Source of the DNA: Chitinophagaceae bacterium
GTDB taxonomy: Bacteria > Bacteroidota > Bacteroidia > Chitinophagales > Chitinophagaceae
NCBI GenBank assembly: GCA_016710935.1
Contig: JADJTY010000001.1
Location: 558,001 to 622,000, forward strand
Reading direction: 5' to 3'
DNA length: 64,000 bases
Part shown: piece after piece, positions 26,890 to 37,062 of the stretch
Numbering within the stretch: the first letter of the stretch is position 1
Layout: each line of letters opens with the position of its first letter
The notes under the pieces: model-generated
Told to the model about the DNA's origin: nothing
Seen by the model: the letters and a program-made list of their open reading frames with translations, nothing else
Database searches by the model: none
Made by a program: the position numbers and the translations under genes

Positions 26890-27841
26890 AACTCTCATCC
26901 CCAGCATCTATTTTTGCAGTAAAATTATTTTGTTAGTGAAGCCGATTTTTTTCTTTGGGTTTTTTATGCTGATCTTATCTGCCTCGCTATGTGCTCAAAA
27001 TGCCGATACGGCTTTTCATTCCGGTGATTCATCAGCACTATCCATTGCTGATTCTGCCCGGATTTTAAAAAAAATTGATTCAGTTAAGGCTGCTGCTGCA
27101 GCCACCAATGCTCTTAAACTTAAAAATAAATTGTTGAACAGCGAAGCCGAACCGGTTTCACTGGCAGTGCAGCATAGAAATCCTGAGTCAAGAGACGCTT
27201 TTTTTTACTTGATTGCTGGCATTGTTTTACTGCTGGCATGTTTAAAATATTTTTACAACCTTTATTTTACTAACCTGTTCCGCGTTTTTTTTAATACATC
27301 ACTCAGGCAAAACCAGATTACCGACCAGCTTCTTCAGGCAAAACTACCCTCCTTCCTCTTTAATATCTTTTTCGTGATCAGTGCTGGTATTTATGTATAT
27401 GCTCTCTTATCACATTATCAATTAACTAACGGGGGTAATGATTGGGTATTTCTTTTTGCCTCTATTTTGGTAATGGGATTTATTTATTTCATAAAATTCT
27501 GTACCCTAAAGTTTACCGGCTGGATAACCGGTCTGGGTGAAGCTGTTGATATTTATATTTTTGTAATTTTTCTGATCAATAAGATCATTGGTATTTTCCT
27601 GGTCCCTTTCATCATCATCCTTTCTTTTTCAGAACTGCAAATTGTTAAAATTGCAGCCCTGGTTTCGTTAATGATCATTGGGGTTTTCCTTTTGCTGCGC
27701 TTTTTCCGTTCCTATGGGTTGGTTCAAAACCAGTTAAAAATCAGCAAATTCCATTTTTTTTTATACATCGCCGGGTTGGAAATATTACCCCTATTGTTGA
27801 TTTACAAGGGTTTAATGGGTTATTTAAGTAAAATTCCATAG
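26873..27841 (+). CDS. DUF4271-domain membrane protein
   Basis: About 322 residues. A signal-like helix (PIFFFGFFMLILSASLCAQ) is followed by a polar stretch and five or six hydrophobic helices in the last two thirds, the arrangement of Bacteroidota DUF4271 proteins, which commonly sit next to hemD as here. The ATG at 26873 overlaps the previous gene; a GTG at 26936 would start right before the signal-like helix and is a plausible alternative. Function unknown. Confidence 0.75.
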   Translation: MSITFKTLIPSIYFCSKIILLVKPIFFFGFFMLILSASLCAQNADTAFHSGDSSALSIADSARILKKIDSVKAAAAATNALKLKNKLLNSEAEPVSLAVQHRNPESRDAFFYLIAGIVLLLACLKYFYNLYFTNLFRVFFNTSLRQNQITDQLLQAKLPSFLFNIFFVISAGIYVYALLSHYQLTNGGNDWVFLFASILVMGFIYFIKFCTLKFTGWITGLGEAVDIYIFVIFLINKIIGIFLVPFIIILSFSELQIVKIAALVSLMIIGVFLLLRFFRSYGLVQNQLKISKFHFFLYIAGLEILPLLLIYKGLMGYLSKIP

Positions 27842-27846
27842 TTTTG
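27839..27846 (+). promoter_or_regulatory. -7 box upstream of hemD
   Basis: TAGTTTTG (TAnnTTTG) overlaps the stop codon of the DUF4271 gene; the ATG of hemD is 20 bases further. Confidence 0.4.
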
Positions 27847-27866
27847 CATACCACGCAGCTACGATT

Positions 27867-28657
27867 ATGGTTAAAAATGGTTCAACACACACTGTAACCT
27901 CTGGGAAAACAGTAAAAAAAGTACTCATTACCCAACCTAAGCCGGATGGCGATAAGTCTCCATATTTTGATTTGGCAAAAAGTATAATCTAAACCTTGAT
28001 TTTCATCCATTTATAGTAGTTGATGGCATACAGGCCAAGGAATTCCGTAAGCAAAAGATAGATATAGCCAGTTTTTCGGCTGTTGTTTTTACCAGCCGTA
28101 ATGCTATTGATCATTTCTTTAGAGTTTGCGATGAGATGAAAGTGAGCGTATCTCAGGAAACCAAATATTTCTGTATCACGGAAGCAGTTGCACTGTATCT
28201 TCAAAAATTTATTTTATACCGTAAGCGTAAGGTTTTTTACAGTGCAGACGGCACCAATAAATGCCTGTTTGACGTAATTAACAAGCATAAGGATAACGAA
28301 AAATTCCTATATCCCTGCTCCGAATCATTTGATAGTGAAATAACAAACTGGCTCAAAATGCATAACTGTGAATACGCTACGCCGGTTTTGTATAAGATCA
28401 TCAGTAATGATATCAAAGATGTCATTTCAAAAAATTATGACCTGATTTGCTTTTTTACACCGGGTGGGGTAAAAAGCCTGATGGAGAATTTCCCCAAGTT
28501 TAAGCAAAATGGTACCGCTATAGGCGCATTTGGTGCCAATACCTTTAAAGCTGCAGAAGAAGCCGGCCTGGTTTTAGAAATAAAAGCTCCGCAACCCCAG
28601 GCCCCCAGCATGGTAAGTGCTCTGGAAATTTACCTCTCCTCCTTTAGAAAAAAATAG
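27867..28657 (+). CDS. hemD: Uroporphyrinogen-III synthase (one-base frameshift)
   Basis: Cyclises hydroxymethylbilane in tetrapyrrole synthesis. From the ATG at 27867 the frame reads KKVLITQPKPDGDKSPYFDLAK and then meets a stop. Adding one A to the A5 run at 27977-27981 joins it to the frame reading YNLNLDFHPFIVVDGIQAKEF, SAVVFTSRNAIDHFF and the rest to 28657, giving 263 residues. Hallmarks: TSRNAIDHF and the C-terminal DLICFFTPGGVKSLMENF, GAFGANTFKAAEEAGL. Adjacent DUF4271 gene supports the call. A sequencing indel is the likelier explanation. Confidence 0.85.
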
Positions 28658-29467
28658 GCATTATAAGTTAATGTTGAATCCAGTATTTCCCTTCATCGGG
28701 CTTTGTAGACGTTTTATATGCTTTTTAAGCTTTCTTTAACATTTTAAATAAATTTCAGATAGACGCATTTATTAAGTCTGTTTGTATGATTAATTGCCAT
28801 TATTAAATATCGCCGGGGCAAAACAAAATTGGCCACATAAGTTAAATAAAAGGAGCAAATTACAAGGATTTGCTTTCCATGTAAATGAAGTCGGTAGTTT
28901 TTAAACCGCGTGAGCAGATATTTTGAAACCGGGATAAATGAATCAATTTTCATTCGCAATTGCAGGCATATGTCCATTACAGGCCGCCACATTTTTTACC
29001 ATTGTTTTGTAATTCATTTATTGCAATATCTTTTTAGATCCTTTACCACACTGCATTGTAGAATTTACTTTTTAATTTTAAAATGTATGTTGTTTCAACT
29101 TTTGATTTAGCTGAAAGTTTAAATTAACAATTCAGATACAATTAAAATCAATATTGTTAATGTTAGAAATCAGGGTTAAGAATTTGATATTTTTTTTTGC
29201 TGGTAAATAAAAACAAGCGAAATTACGCTTTCAATTATCCATGTTATAAAACCATTCTTTACCTACACCTAATACCCTTTAACCAATAGTAACTATTATT
29301 GAATTTTGGTATAAGTTTAAAACTTGTAAACACAATATTTGCGTTTTTCTGTCGTTTACAAATTTCAGGGCTGATTTTACCTAAAAATAAATATTGAATC
29401 AATCATAAAAATGATGATAAATCAAAATAATCATTACATTTGCCCAATACCCTCAAAGTTAAAAACA
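28658..29467. other. Long AT-rich intergenic region upstream of gldK
   Basis: About 800 bases with no convincing ORF or RNA gene. Two inverted repeats were seen: AAGCG-AAATTA-CGCTT (29215-29230) and TTGTAAAC ... GTTTACAA (29324-29331 and 29354-29361, 22 bases apart). A promoter box lies at 29435-29442. The region may carry regulation of the gliding/T9SS operon. Confidence 0.45.
29435..29442 (+). promoter_or_regulatory. -7 box of the gldKLMN operon
   Basis: TACATTTG, a TAnnTTTG match, 25 bases before the gldK ATG. No clear -33 TTTG at the right spacing. Confidence 0.45.
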
Positions 29468-30772
29468 ATGAAGTACAGGCTGTTTTATTTAGTAGCTTTT
29501 ATAGCTATCACAACGTTATCTGCCAGTTGTAAAAAATCAGGTGGTAAATCAGGCAGTGGTGGATACGCCGTTGATAAGGGTCAGCTTATTGGTGTTGCTC
29601 CAGGCTCAAAATGGAGTTTACCAAAGCCTCCCGGAATGGTTTATATCCCGCCAGGGACATTTCACATGGGTTCAAGTGATGAGGATCTGAGTTATGCCCT
29701 TACTGCCAGGAACAAGTCTGTTTCAATTAATGGTTTTTGGATGGATGCCACCGAAATCACCAATAACGAATACAGGCAGTTTACCAATTGGGTAAGAGAT
29801 TCAATAGCCGCCAAATTGATGGGCTATGTTAAACAGGGAACTGATGGAAATGAGTATATTGACTGGAAAAAGGCCAATGCTATTAAATGGGGTGATAAAG
29901 CAACTATGGAAAAAGTAGATGCTATTATTGTTACTCCGGATAATCGTTTGTTTGGTAAAAAAGAGCTGGATGCCAATAAGATCGTTTACCAGTCAGAAAT
30001 ATTTGATTACAAAGCAGCTGCACAAAACAGGGATGTATCAATCCCCCGTTCTAAATTCATTATTAAAAAAGCCATACCGGTTTACCCCGATTCTTTATGC
30101 TGGGTAAGAGATTTTGCTTATTCATACAATGAGCCAATGGCCAAGAAATATTTTAGTCACCCTGCATTTGGTAACTACCCCGTTGTAGGTGTTAGCTGGA
30201 AACAGGCTACTGCCTTCTGCGAATGGAGAACGCACTACCTGAATGCCTTCCTGGAATCTAAAAAGAAAACAGCGGAATCAGATTTCAGGTTACCTACTGA
30301 AGCCGAGTGGGAATATGCAGCAAGGGGCGGACGTTCACAGGCTGATTATCCATGGGGAGGTTATTACCTGAGAAATAAAAAAGGATGTCTGCTGGCTAAC
30401 TTTAAGCCAGGCCGCGGTAATTATCCCGAAGATGGAGGATTTTACACCGTAAGGGCAGATGCTTACTGGCCAAATGATTTTGGATTGTATAACATGTCTG
30501 GTAATGTTGCAGAATGGACCTCTTCTCTATATTATGAAGGAGCTTACAATTTTCAGCACGATATGAACCCAGATATCAGGTACGATGCTAAGGAAACTGA
30601 CAAACCACGTGACAAACGTAAAGTTTTACGTGGCGGCAGCTGGAAAGATGTTGGTTATTTCTTAAGAACAGGATCACGCTCTTACGAATACCAGGATACA
30701 ACAAAATCTTATATTGGTTTCCGTTGCGTTATTGATTTACCACCAGCTCAGAAAAAGGGCAAGAAAAAATAA
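29468..30772 (+). CDS. gldK: Gliding motility lipoprotein GldK
   Basis: 434 residues from the ATG at 29468; an upstream in-frame ATG was not used because the lipoprotein signal MKYRLFYLVAFIAITTLSAS-C starts here (C21 lipidated). The body is an FGE/sulfatase-modifying-factor fold: PGMVYIPPGTFHMGSSDED, FRLPTEAEWEYAARGG, GLYNMSGNVAEWTS, VLRGGSWKD and YIGFRCVID. GldK and GldN form the outer-membrane-associated periplasmic ring of the type IX secretion system. First gene of gldK-L-M-N. Confidence 0.95.
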   Translation: MKYRLFYLVAFIAITTLSASCKKSGGKSGSGGYAVDKGQLIGVAPGSKWSLPKPPGMVYIPPGTFHMGSSDEDLSYALTARNKSVSINGFWMDATEITNNEYRQFTNWVRDSIAAKLMGYVKQGTDGNEYIDWKKANAIKWGDKATMEKVDAIIVTPDNRLFGKKELDANKIVYQSEIFDYKAAAQNRDVSIPRSKFIIKKAIPVYPDSLCWVRDFAYSYNEPMAKKYFSHPAFGNYPVVGVSWKQATAFCEWRTHYLNAFLESKKKTAESDFRLPTEAEWEYAARGGRSQADYPWGGYYLRNKKGCLLANFKPGRGNYPEDGGFYTVRADAYWPNDFGLYNMSGNVAEWTSSLYYEGAYNFQHDMNPDIRYDAKETDKPRDKRKVLRGGSWKDVGYFLRTGSRSYEYQDTTKSYIGFRCVIDLPPAQKKGKKK

Positions 30773-30907
30773 CACATTATTTTAAAATTTCTAATCTGAT
30801 TTATTGAAAGTACCTGGCTTTGAAAAAAAATTCAAGTTCGCGGGTGCTTTTAATTTATACACTAAACTTTAAATAAACCACCAATTAAAACTCTAAACTT
30901 TTAAACC

Positions 30908-31663
30908 ATGGCTCACAACAAAAGAACCTTTTTAACTCTAATTGATGTTTTGGTAAGTGCCGGCGCTGCTGTAATCATCTTCGCTGCATGGGCAAAACTT
31001 ACGCACCAGTCATACGCTGATATGATGTTAACCATTGGAATGTGGACAGAAACTGCAATCTTTCTTGTGTATGCCGGTATTGAGTGGGTTAAGCCAAAAC
31101 ATCATGAAGAAGATGATGAGCCGGCTGATGTAGTTGGAAATCCATCATTGGATTCAATGGATAAAATGTTGCAAACTGCAGACATTACACCTACTAACTT
31201 AAAAAGATTAGGTGAAGGTTTCCAGAAATTGCAATCTACCGTGGGTAATATGCACGAAATTGGAGATGTTGTTAAAAACACCGGTGATTTCAGTAACAAA
31301 ACAAAAGAGGCTACAGTAGCTTTGGGCAATATGTCAACAGCTTTTGCGAGCAGTGCCGCTACCATGAGCAGCTTCAGCAATGCAGCTGACAGTGCTAAAG
31401 GATTCCACGAGCAGGTTCAGGTGTTAACTAAAAACCTGGGTTCTTTAAATACCATTTACGAACTGGAATTAAAAGAAAGTAACAACCATTTAAAATCATT
31501 AAATACATTCTATGGCAAATTGGCCGAAGCCAGCCAGACCATGATGGGTACTGTTGAAGATGCAGGAAAAGCAAAAGACCAGATCGCCATTTTAGCCAAT
31601 AACCTGGGTAAATTGAACTCGGTTTATGGTAACATGTTGAGTGCTATGCAGGGAACACGTTAA
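30908..31663 (+). CDS. gldL: Gliding motility/T9SS motor protein GldL
   Basis: 251 residues. Two transmembrane helices near the N-terminus (LTLIDVLVSAGAAVIIFAAWA and MMLTIGMWTETAIFLVYAGIEW) with a conserved Glu in the second, then a long cytoplasmic coiled-coil-like region rich in Ala, Asn and Leu. GldL pentamers with GldM are the proton-driven rotary motor of T9SS and gliding. Position between gldK and gldM is canonical. Confidence 0.96.
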   Translation: MAHNKRTFLTLIDVLVSAGAAVIIFAAWAKLTHQSYADMMLTIGMWTETAIFLVYAGIEWVKPKHHEEDDEPADVVGNPSLDSMDKMLQTADITPTNLKRLGEGFQKLQSTVGNMHEIGDVVKNTGDFSNKTKEATVALGNMSTAFASSAATMSSFSNAADSAKGFHEQVQVLTKNLGSLNTIYELELKESNNHLKSLNTFYGKLAEASQTMMGTVEDAGKAKDQIAILANNLGKLNSVYGNMLSAMQGTR

Positions 31664-31759
31664 TTAATTAAAAAATTAATTACACGCCTTTTGGGTTTTT
31701 ACCAACTCAAATATCAGAGACAACCATTATTAACTTAACAATTGTAAATCTAAAATATT

Positions 31760-33268
31760 ATGGCTTTACCTAGAGAGCCCCGGCAAAAGATGATCAACAT
31801 TATGTATTTGGTGTTGACCGCTATCCTGGCGCTGAACGTATCAGCGGAAGTGATAGAGGCCTTTAAAACTGTAGATAAAAGTTTACAAGGTTCAAATGCA
31901 AACCTAACCACCGCTAATGCAGTATTGTATAAATCTCTTGAAGACAAAATGAAGGATGATCAATATAAAGCACAGGCGGCAATATGGCAACCCAAAGCCC
32001 AGGATGCAAAGAAGTATTCAGATGAAATAATAAAATATATTGAAGATCTGAAACTGGAATTAATGCAGAATGCAGGCTTGAAAGAAGATGGCAGCTTTAA
32101 AGAGGATAACCTGGATGCTTCAACAAGATTGTTTGAAACCAAAGGCAGGGGTAACGAATTAAAAGCAAAACTTGAAGATTATAAAAAGAAAATGCTGGCA
32201 ATCGACTCTTCTTTTGAGGGAAAATTTGCTGCAAACTTTCCGGTGAATACGGATCCGGTTCCAAGTAAAGAAGGCGGAACCAAACCTTTTACCACCGGTT
32301 ATTTTCATATGACGCCAACAGTAGCAGCATTAACGATGTTGAGTAAATTTCAGAATAATGTAAAAAATGCTGAAAATACAATCACAAGCTACATTCATAG
32401 TAAGATCGGTGCAGTGGAATTTGTGTATGATCAGTTCGCAGCAGTAGTAGGACAAAGTTCTAACTATGTTATGCCCGGCGAGAAAGTAACGATCACCGCA
32501 GGTGTGGGAGCTTATAGTACCGCAGCGCAGCCACAGATTACGATTGGTGGTGCCGGAGTACCCGTAAATGCAGATGGTGTTGCTATCAGGGAATTTACAG
32601 CTGAAGGAGGTGGTGAAAGAAGTATGCCGGTAAGTGTTACTTATACTAAACCCGACGGAACAAAAGAGACTAAGAATTTCCCGATAAAATATACAGTTGG
32701 TACTCCGGGAGGAGCAGCAGTGATGCTGGATAAGATGAATGTATTTTATATTGGAGTTCCTAATCCCGTTACCATTGGTTCTCCAACAGGTTGGGATAAA
32801 ACAACCGTTTCTATGACAGGTGGTACGATCAGTGGGACAGGATCAAAGCGTGTAGTGACCGTATCGGCAATTGGAGCTGCAAGCATAACAGTTACTGCCG
32901 ATGGTAAACCCAGCAAGTTTGATTTCCGTATCAAACGTATACCTGATCCAATCATTAAAGTTGGACCAAGTTCCGGAGGCAGGATGCAGGCAGTAATATT
33001 CAGAAGCCAGCAATTTGTACGTGCCGATCTGGAGAATTTTGATTTTGAGGCAAAGTTTAGTGTAACAGGTGGAACAATTTATTTTAGTAACCCCGGCGAC
33101 AGAAGTGTTAAGCAGGTATCTCTAACAAGCGGAAGTCTTGGTGCAGCAGATGCTTACATGAAAACACTGGTGCCAGGCTCAACAGTAATTTTTGATAATA
33201 TCCGTGTTGTAGGACCAGACGGACAACCAAGAACGATCCAAAATCCTCCGGGATTCGCATTATTCTAA
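31760..33268 (+). CDS. gldM: Gliding motility/T9SS motor protein GldM
   Basis: 502 residues. Begins with the conserved MALPREPRQKMINIMYLVLTAILALNVSAEV, a single membrane helix that inserts in the GldL pentamer. The periplasmic part is a helical neck (D1) followed by Ig-like beta domains (for example YVMPGEKVTITAGVGAYS, VFYIGVPNPVTIGSPTGWDKTTVSM, and the end TVIFDNIRVVGPDGQPR). Length is normal. It spans the periplasm toward the GldK/N ring. Confidence 0.96.
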   Translation: MALPREPRQKMINIMYLVLTAILALNVSAEVIEAFKTVDKSLQGSNANLTTANAVLYKSLEDKMKDDQYKAQAAIWQPKAQDAKKYSDEIIKYIEDLKLELMQNAGLKEDGSFKEDNLDASTRLFETKGRGNELKAKLEDYKKKMLAIDSSFEGKFAANFPVNTDPVPSKEGGTKPFTTGYFHMTPTVAALTMLSKFQNNVKNAENTITSYIHSKIGAVEFVYDQFAAVVGQSSNYVMPGEKVTITAGVGAYSTAAQPQITIGGAGVPVNADGVAIREFTAEGGGERSMPVSVTYTKPDGTKETKNFPIKYTVGTPGGAAVMLDKMNVFYIGVPNPVTIGSPTGWDKTTVSMTGGTISGTGSKRVVTVSAIGAASITVTADGKPSKFDFRIKRIPDPIIKVGPSSGGRMQAVIFRSQQFVRADLENFDFEAKFSVTGGTIYFSNPGDRSVKQVSLTSGSLGAADAYMKTLVPGSTVIFDNIRVVGPDGQPRTIQNPPGFALF

Positions 33269-33287
33269 GCGTTTAAATATAGAAACT

Positions 33288-34325
33288 ATGAAAAAGAGGT
33301 ATTTTAAGTATTTTTTGCTGGCAATATGTTTAGGCATATTTGTAAGTGTTGCAGAAGCACAAACAAAAAAGAAAACTACAAAACGATCCAGTACCCGTAG
33401 GTCAACGGCTTCCAAAACCAAGGCAAAAATTCAGCCTACTACACCTCAGGTAGACACGGTTGCTGCAATTGTAGAAGCAGCACCGCCACCTGCGGTGTTC
33501 AATGATAGTTTACCTATTAAGCAGGTAAAGAAATCACTGCGCCCTGATGAAGCGGTGGAAACAACCATGCTTAAAGACAGAACTCCGTTGCCTTACGAAA
33601 ATTTAAGGGCAGATGATGCGATGTACCGCCATAAAATCTGGAGAGAGATCGATACCCGCGAGAAAATAAATCTGCCATTTAAATATGCAGCAGATGAAAA
33701 CAACGGTAACCAACGTTTCATTTCTATTTTATTTAAAGCTATTCAGGATAGTGCCGTAACTGTTTTTGATGATATCGACGACAGGTTTACAACACCTATG
33801 ACAAGAGCTGATGTGGTACGAAAGTTATCAGGTGAGCCGGTGATCGTACCTGTTTATGATTCTAGTGGTAATGTTTCAAAATATGACACCATGTCCAGGG
33901 ATATCGTTCTTGATTCATTTTATAAATTCAGAATTAAAGAAGAAGTTATTTTTGATAAAGAGAGTTCACGTTTATTCTGGAGAATATTAGGCATTGCCCC
34001 GGTTATGAATGTATATACTGCCCAGACCAACCAGTTTGTAGGTACCAGGGAATTATTTTGGGTTTATTATCCCGATATGAGACCTATATTTTCCAAGTAC
34101 GATGTGTACAATGGTAAGAACTATGGTGCCCGTATGAGCTGGGAAGACCTTTTTGAAAGCAGGATGTTTTATGGCCGTATTGTTAAGAGTACCATTGATA
34201 ATCCATACGACAGGTTTATTGAACAATATCCCGGTTTAAAGGATAAGGGCATTCTTCAGTTGCTGGAGGGTGAGAATATTAAAGAGAAGATATTTAATTA
34301 CGAACAGGATCTGTGGGCATACTAA
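33288..34325 (+). CDS. gldN: Gliding motility protein GldN
   Basis: 345 residues. Signal peptide MKKRYFKYFLLAICLGIFVSV followed by AEAQ, then a Lys/Arg/Thr-rich linker (residues ~26-50) unlike the rest of the protein. The folded part has the GldN pattern: WREIDTREKINLPF, FDKESSRLFWRILGIAPV, RELFWVYYPDMRPIFSKYDVYN and SWEDLFESRMFYGRIVKSTIDNPYDRFI. Pairs with GldK in the T9SS ring. Terminator 25 bases downstream, so the operon ends here. Confidence 0.95.
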   Translation: MKKRYFKYFLLAICLGIFVSVAEAQTKKKTTKRSSTRRSTASKTKAKIQPTTPQVDTVAAIVEAAPPPAVFNDSLPIKQVKKSLRPDEAVETTMLKDRTPLPYENLRADDAMYRHKIWREIDTREKINLPFKYAADENNGNQRFISILFKAIQDSAVTVFDDIDDRFTTPMTRADVVRKLSGEPVIVPVYDSSGNVSKYDTMSRDIVLDSFYKFRIKEEVIFDKESSRLFWRILGIAPVMNVYTAQTNQFVGTRELFWVYYPDMRPIFSKYDVYNGKNYGARMSWEDLFESRMFYGRIVKSTIDNPYDRFIEQYPGLKDKGILQLLEGENIKEKIFNYEQDLWAY

Positions 34326-34350
34326 AATGCCTTTACTATAATTTATTTTT

Positions 34351-34382
34351 AAGCCCCTGATTTATGATCGGGGGCTTTTTTT
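34351..34382 (+). terminator. gldKLMN terminator
   Basis: AAGCCCC / GGGGCTT stem with a TGATTTATGATCG loop followed by a T run. Confidence 0.82.
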
Positions 34383-34502
34383 ATATTCTGGACTGTATAC
34401 AAATAACCAACAAGATCTAAAATATACCCGCTTTAGGGTATTGCTGATAAAGATCTGAATGACTAACTTCGTTTCGGTTTTTCATAGGATATTGGATTTT
34501 AA

Positions 34503-34535
34503 ACGGGGCTGAATTTTTATTCCGGCCCCTTTTTA
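34503..34535 (-). terminator. uvrC terminator
   Basis: GGGGC ... GCCCC stem with T-rich flanks on both sides, four bases past the uvrC stop. Probably works in both directions. Confidence 0.65.
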
Positions 34536-34538
34536 TTT

Positions 34539-36344
34539 TCAGTTACTATGTAAAGCTTTCAATAATAGTTCAGCCTTCGCATTTCCAATTACAGCAGCAA
34601 TTTCCTTTACAGTTTTTGTTTTTATATTTTTAACTGATCTGAATTCTTTTAGCAACAGATCTGCTGTTGCCTTTCCAATACCTTTAACCTGTTCCAGTTC
34701 ATTTACAAAAGTACCTTTGCTGCGCAGGTTACGGTGATAAGTAATTCCAAAATTGTGTACCTCATCCCTGATCCTGCGTATCAGTTTCAGGCTTTCACTA
34801 TCCCAGGGTAATTTTACAGATTCTGTATCACCCGGAAAAAAAATCTCCTCTTCATTTTTGGCAAGCCCTACTACCGATACCGTGCCGGGTAATTGCAGGG
34901 AAGATACACTTTGCATGGCAGCACTTAACTGCCCTTTGCCGCCATCAATAATAATTAATTGAGGAAGCGGTTGCTTCTCGTCCAACAGCCTTTTATAGCG
35001 CCTGTATACCACTTCAGTCATGGATGCAAAGTCATTAATGCCTACTACGGTTTTTACTTTAAAGCGCCTGTATGATGCCTTGCTTGGTTCGCCATTGATA
35101 AAACAAACCATAGCCGAAACCGGGTAGCTGCCCTGCAAATTTGAATTGTCGAAACATTCAATATGCAGCGGAACAGCAGGTAACTGCAGATCCTTCTGTA
35201 ATTGTTGTAATACTTTTATTTTTTCATCGGAAGTTTTATCCTCCAGGTTAAGCATTTTTCTTTTCCTGATCTCTTCCCTGAAATGATTTACATTTTTTTC
35301 GGAGAGATCCAGCAGTTTTTTCTTGTCGCCGCCCCTGGGCACAGTAATGATCATATCCTGTTGTGGAAAATCAATGGCAAACGGTACAATGATCTCGTTG
35401 GTACTGCTGTTAAAACTATCCCTGATCTGCGCAATGGCAAAAACCAGCACTTCTGCTGCAGTTTCTTCCAGTTGCTTTTCAAGCATGATCGTTTTTGTTT
35501 GTACAATGGTTCCTGCATTAACGGCCAGGTAATTTACGTAAGCCATGTTCCCGTCTTCAATAATGGAGAACACATCTACTGAGCCCATACGGGTATTAAC
35601 AACGGTAGAGCGTACCTGGTAATTTTTAAGGTATGCTATTTTATTTTTTAAGATAGCAGCCTTTTCAAACTCCAGGTTTTGTACATGGCTTTGCATTTCA
35701 TTTTTAAAATGCTGTATAACCGGCGACAGGTTTCCTTTTAAAATATTTACAAGCTGCCGTAATTCTTCATTATAATCTTCCAGTGATTGCAATCCTTCGC
35801 AGGGGCCTTTGCAGTTGCCTAAATGATATTCAAGGCAAACTTTAAACTTACCTTTTTTTATATTGCTTTCAGATAAATTGAGTTTACAGGTACGCAACAG
35901 TATAGTTTGCTTAATAAAATCAAGCAGTTCCCTTACTTTTTCAACAGATGTGTACGGGCCTAAATATTGCGAGCCATCTTTAATTTTTCTTCTTGTAAAA
36001 AACACCCGGGAAAATCTTTCATTTTTAATTACAATATAGGGGTAGGTTTTTCCGTCTTTTAAACTGATATTATAACGTGGCTGAAATTCCTTGATAAGGG
36101 TATTCTCCAGCAGGAAGGCATCCTGCTCATTATTTACAATGGTAAACTCAATATGATGGATACGCTGAACAAGCTCGTGGGTTTTATAAGTTGTAAAAGT
36201 TTTTGAAAAATACGAGCTTACCCTTTTACGCAGGTGTTTTGCCTTGCCTACGTACAACAACTCATTTGCCTCATTAAAATATTTATAAATACCCGGTTGT
36301 GTGGGAATGGTATCAGCAATAGCCGAAAATTCTTTTTGTGTCAT
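34539..36344 (-). CDS. uvrC: Excinuclease ABC subunit C
   Basis: Dual-incision nuclease of nucleotide excision repair. 601 residues. GIY-YIG domain at the N-terminus (TQPGIYKYFNEANELLYVGKAKHLRKRVSSYF), a Cys-containing segment (LEYHLGNCKGPCEG near 172-185), the UVR helices near 200-230, the RNase H-like nuclease (IECFDNSNLQGSYPVSAMVCF, LIIIDGGKGQLSAA) and C-terminal helix-hairpin-helix (VKGIGKATADLLLKEFRSV). It lies six bases after the lipoprotein gene 36351-36935. Confidence 0.97.
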   Translation of the reverse strand: MTQKEFSAIADTIPTQPGIYKYFNEANELLYVGKAKHLRKRVSSYFSKTFTTYKTHELVQRIHHIEFTIVNNEQDAFLLENTLIKEFQPRYNISLKDGKTYPYIVIKNERFSRVFFTRRKIKDGSQYLGPYTSVEKVRELLDFIKQTILLRTCKLNLSESNIKKGKFKVCLEYHLGNCKGPCEGLQSLEDYNEELRQLVNILKGNLSPVIQHFKNEMQSHVQNLEFEKAAILKNKIAYLKNYQVRSTVVNTRMGSVDVFSIIEDGNMAYVNYLAVNAGTIVQTKTIMLEKQLEETAAEVLVFAIAQIRDSFNSSTNEIIVPFAIDFPQQDMIITVPRGGDKKKLLDLSEKNVNHFREEIRKRKMLNLEDKTSDEKIKVLQQLQKDLQLPAVPLHIECFDNSNLQGSYPVSAMVCFINGEPSKASYRRFKVKTVVGINDFASMTEVVYRRYKRLLDEKQPLPQLIIIDGGKGQLSAAMQSVSSLQLPGTVSVVGLAKNEEEIFFPGDTESVKLPWDSESLKLIRRIRDEVHNFGITYHRNLRSKGTFVNELEQVKGIGKATADLLLKEFRSVKNIKTKTVKEIAAVIGNAKAELLLKALHSN

Positions 36345-36350
36345 GGGCGT

Positions 36351-36935
36351 TTAAAAATCCAGGATGAATTTTTCTTCTTTTTCAATTTTTGATTCACCTT
36401 TTTCATTGGTAACAATACTAACTATTTTACACCACTGGTTACTTAGCCAGGTTAGTTGCATTATTTTGTTTGTGCCTGCATCTTTAACCATGTAAATCCG
36501 TTTCACTTTATTGGTTTTGGGGTTTACATAAACATCCCAATGATTCAGCTTCATACTGTCGGGCAGTACTTTTATAGGATCGTATGTAAAGGTTACCGCA
36601 TCTATAGACTGGTCCATAAAACTTTTTTCAGTAAAAAGGCTGGTTAAATTGGCCGAATCAATTTCCGGCTGTAAAAATTCCTGTAATGCATTTTCGAGAT
36701 CTTCTATTTTTAACCACACCGAATCGGTGCGATCGTTAACGGTGATATATTTTAATGGATTGATGCCACTTTGTTTAAGGTTAAATATCTCACCCCGGAT
36801 ATACGCGGTTACCGGAAAAAACCGTTGTTTTTCAGCCGTGTCTGTATTGAAAGTCTGCCCGGGGTTTTGTTTACCAGGGTTATTGCAGGAGAATATAAAA
36901 AGACCGGCTACCAATAAGGAAATAACAATTTTCAT
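36351..36935 (-). CDS. Lipoprotein of unknown function
   Basis: 194 residues. Lipoprotein signal MKIVISLLVAGLFIFSC with C17 lipidated. Later segments (TVNDRTDSVWLKIEDLENALQEFLQPEIDSANLTSLFTEKSF and DAVTFTYDPIKVLPDSMKLNHWDVYVNPKTNKVKRIYMVKD) suggest a mixed alpha/beta fold ending in strands. Translated immediately ahead of uvrC, though a link to DNA repair is unlikely. A -7 box lies four bases before the ATG. Confidence 0.75.
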   Translation of the reverse strand: MKIVISLLVAGLFIFSCNNPGKQNPGQTFNTDTAEKQRFFPVTAYIRGEIFNLKQSGINPLKYITVNDRTDSVWLKIEDLENALQEFLQPEIDSANLTSLFTEKSFMDQSIDAVTFTYDPIKVLPDSMKLNHWDVYVNPKTNKVKRIYMVKDAGTNKIMQLTWLSNQWCKIVSIVTNEKGESKIEKEEKFILDF

Positions 36936-36939
36936 CTTA

Positions 36940-36947
36940 CAAATTTA
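36940..36947 (-). promoter_or_regulatory. -7 box of the lipoprotein-uvrC unit, leaderless type
   Basis: TAAATTTG on the minus strand followed by TAAG and the ATG at 36935. No -33 element found. Confidence 0.5.
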
Positions 36948-37062
36948 CATACAAAACAGGTAATTACTTTTTTTAGAGCATATGGTGCAAGCAGCTAGTG
37001 GCAAAGGGGTATTGAACGGTATAGTAAATACACGAATAATTGAAATGGAATGTTTGCATTTC

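Noticed and set aside
28658..29467. Degraded gene or small RNA upstream of gldK
   Set aside because: Short ORFs on both strands lack protein-like composition and no RNA structure was clear.
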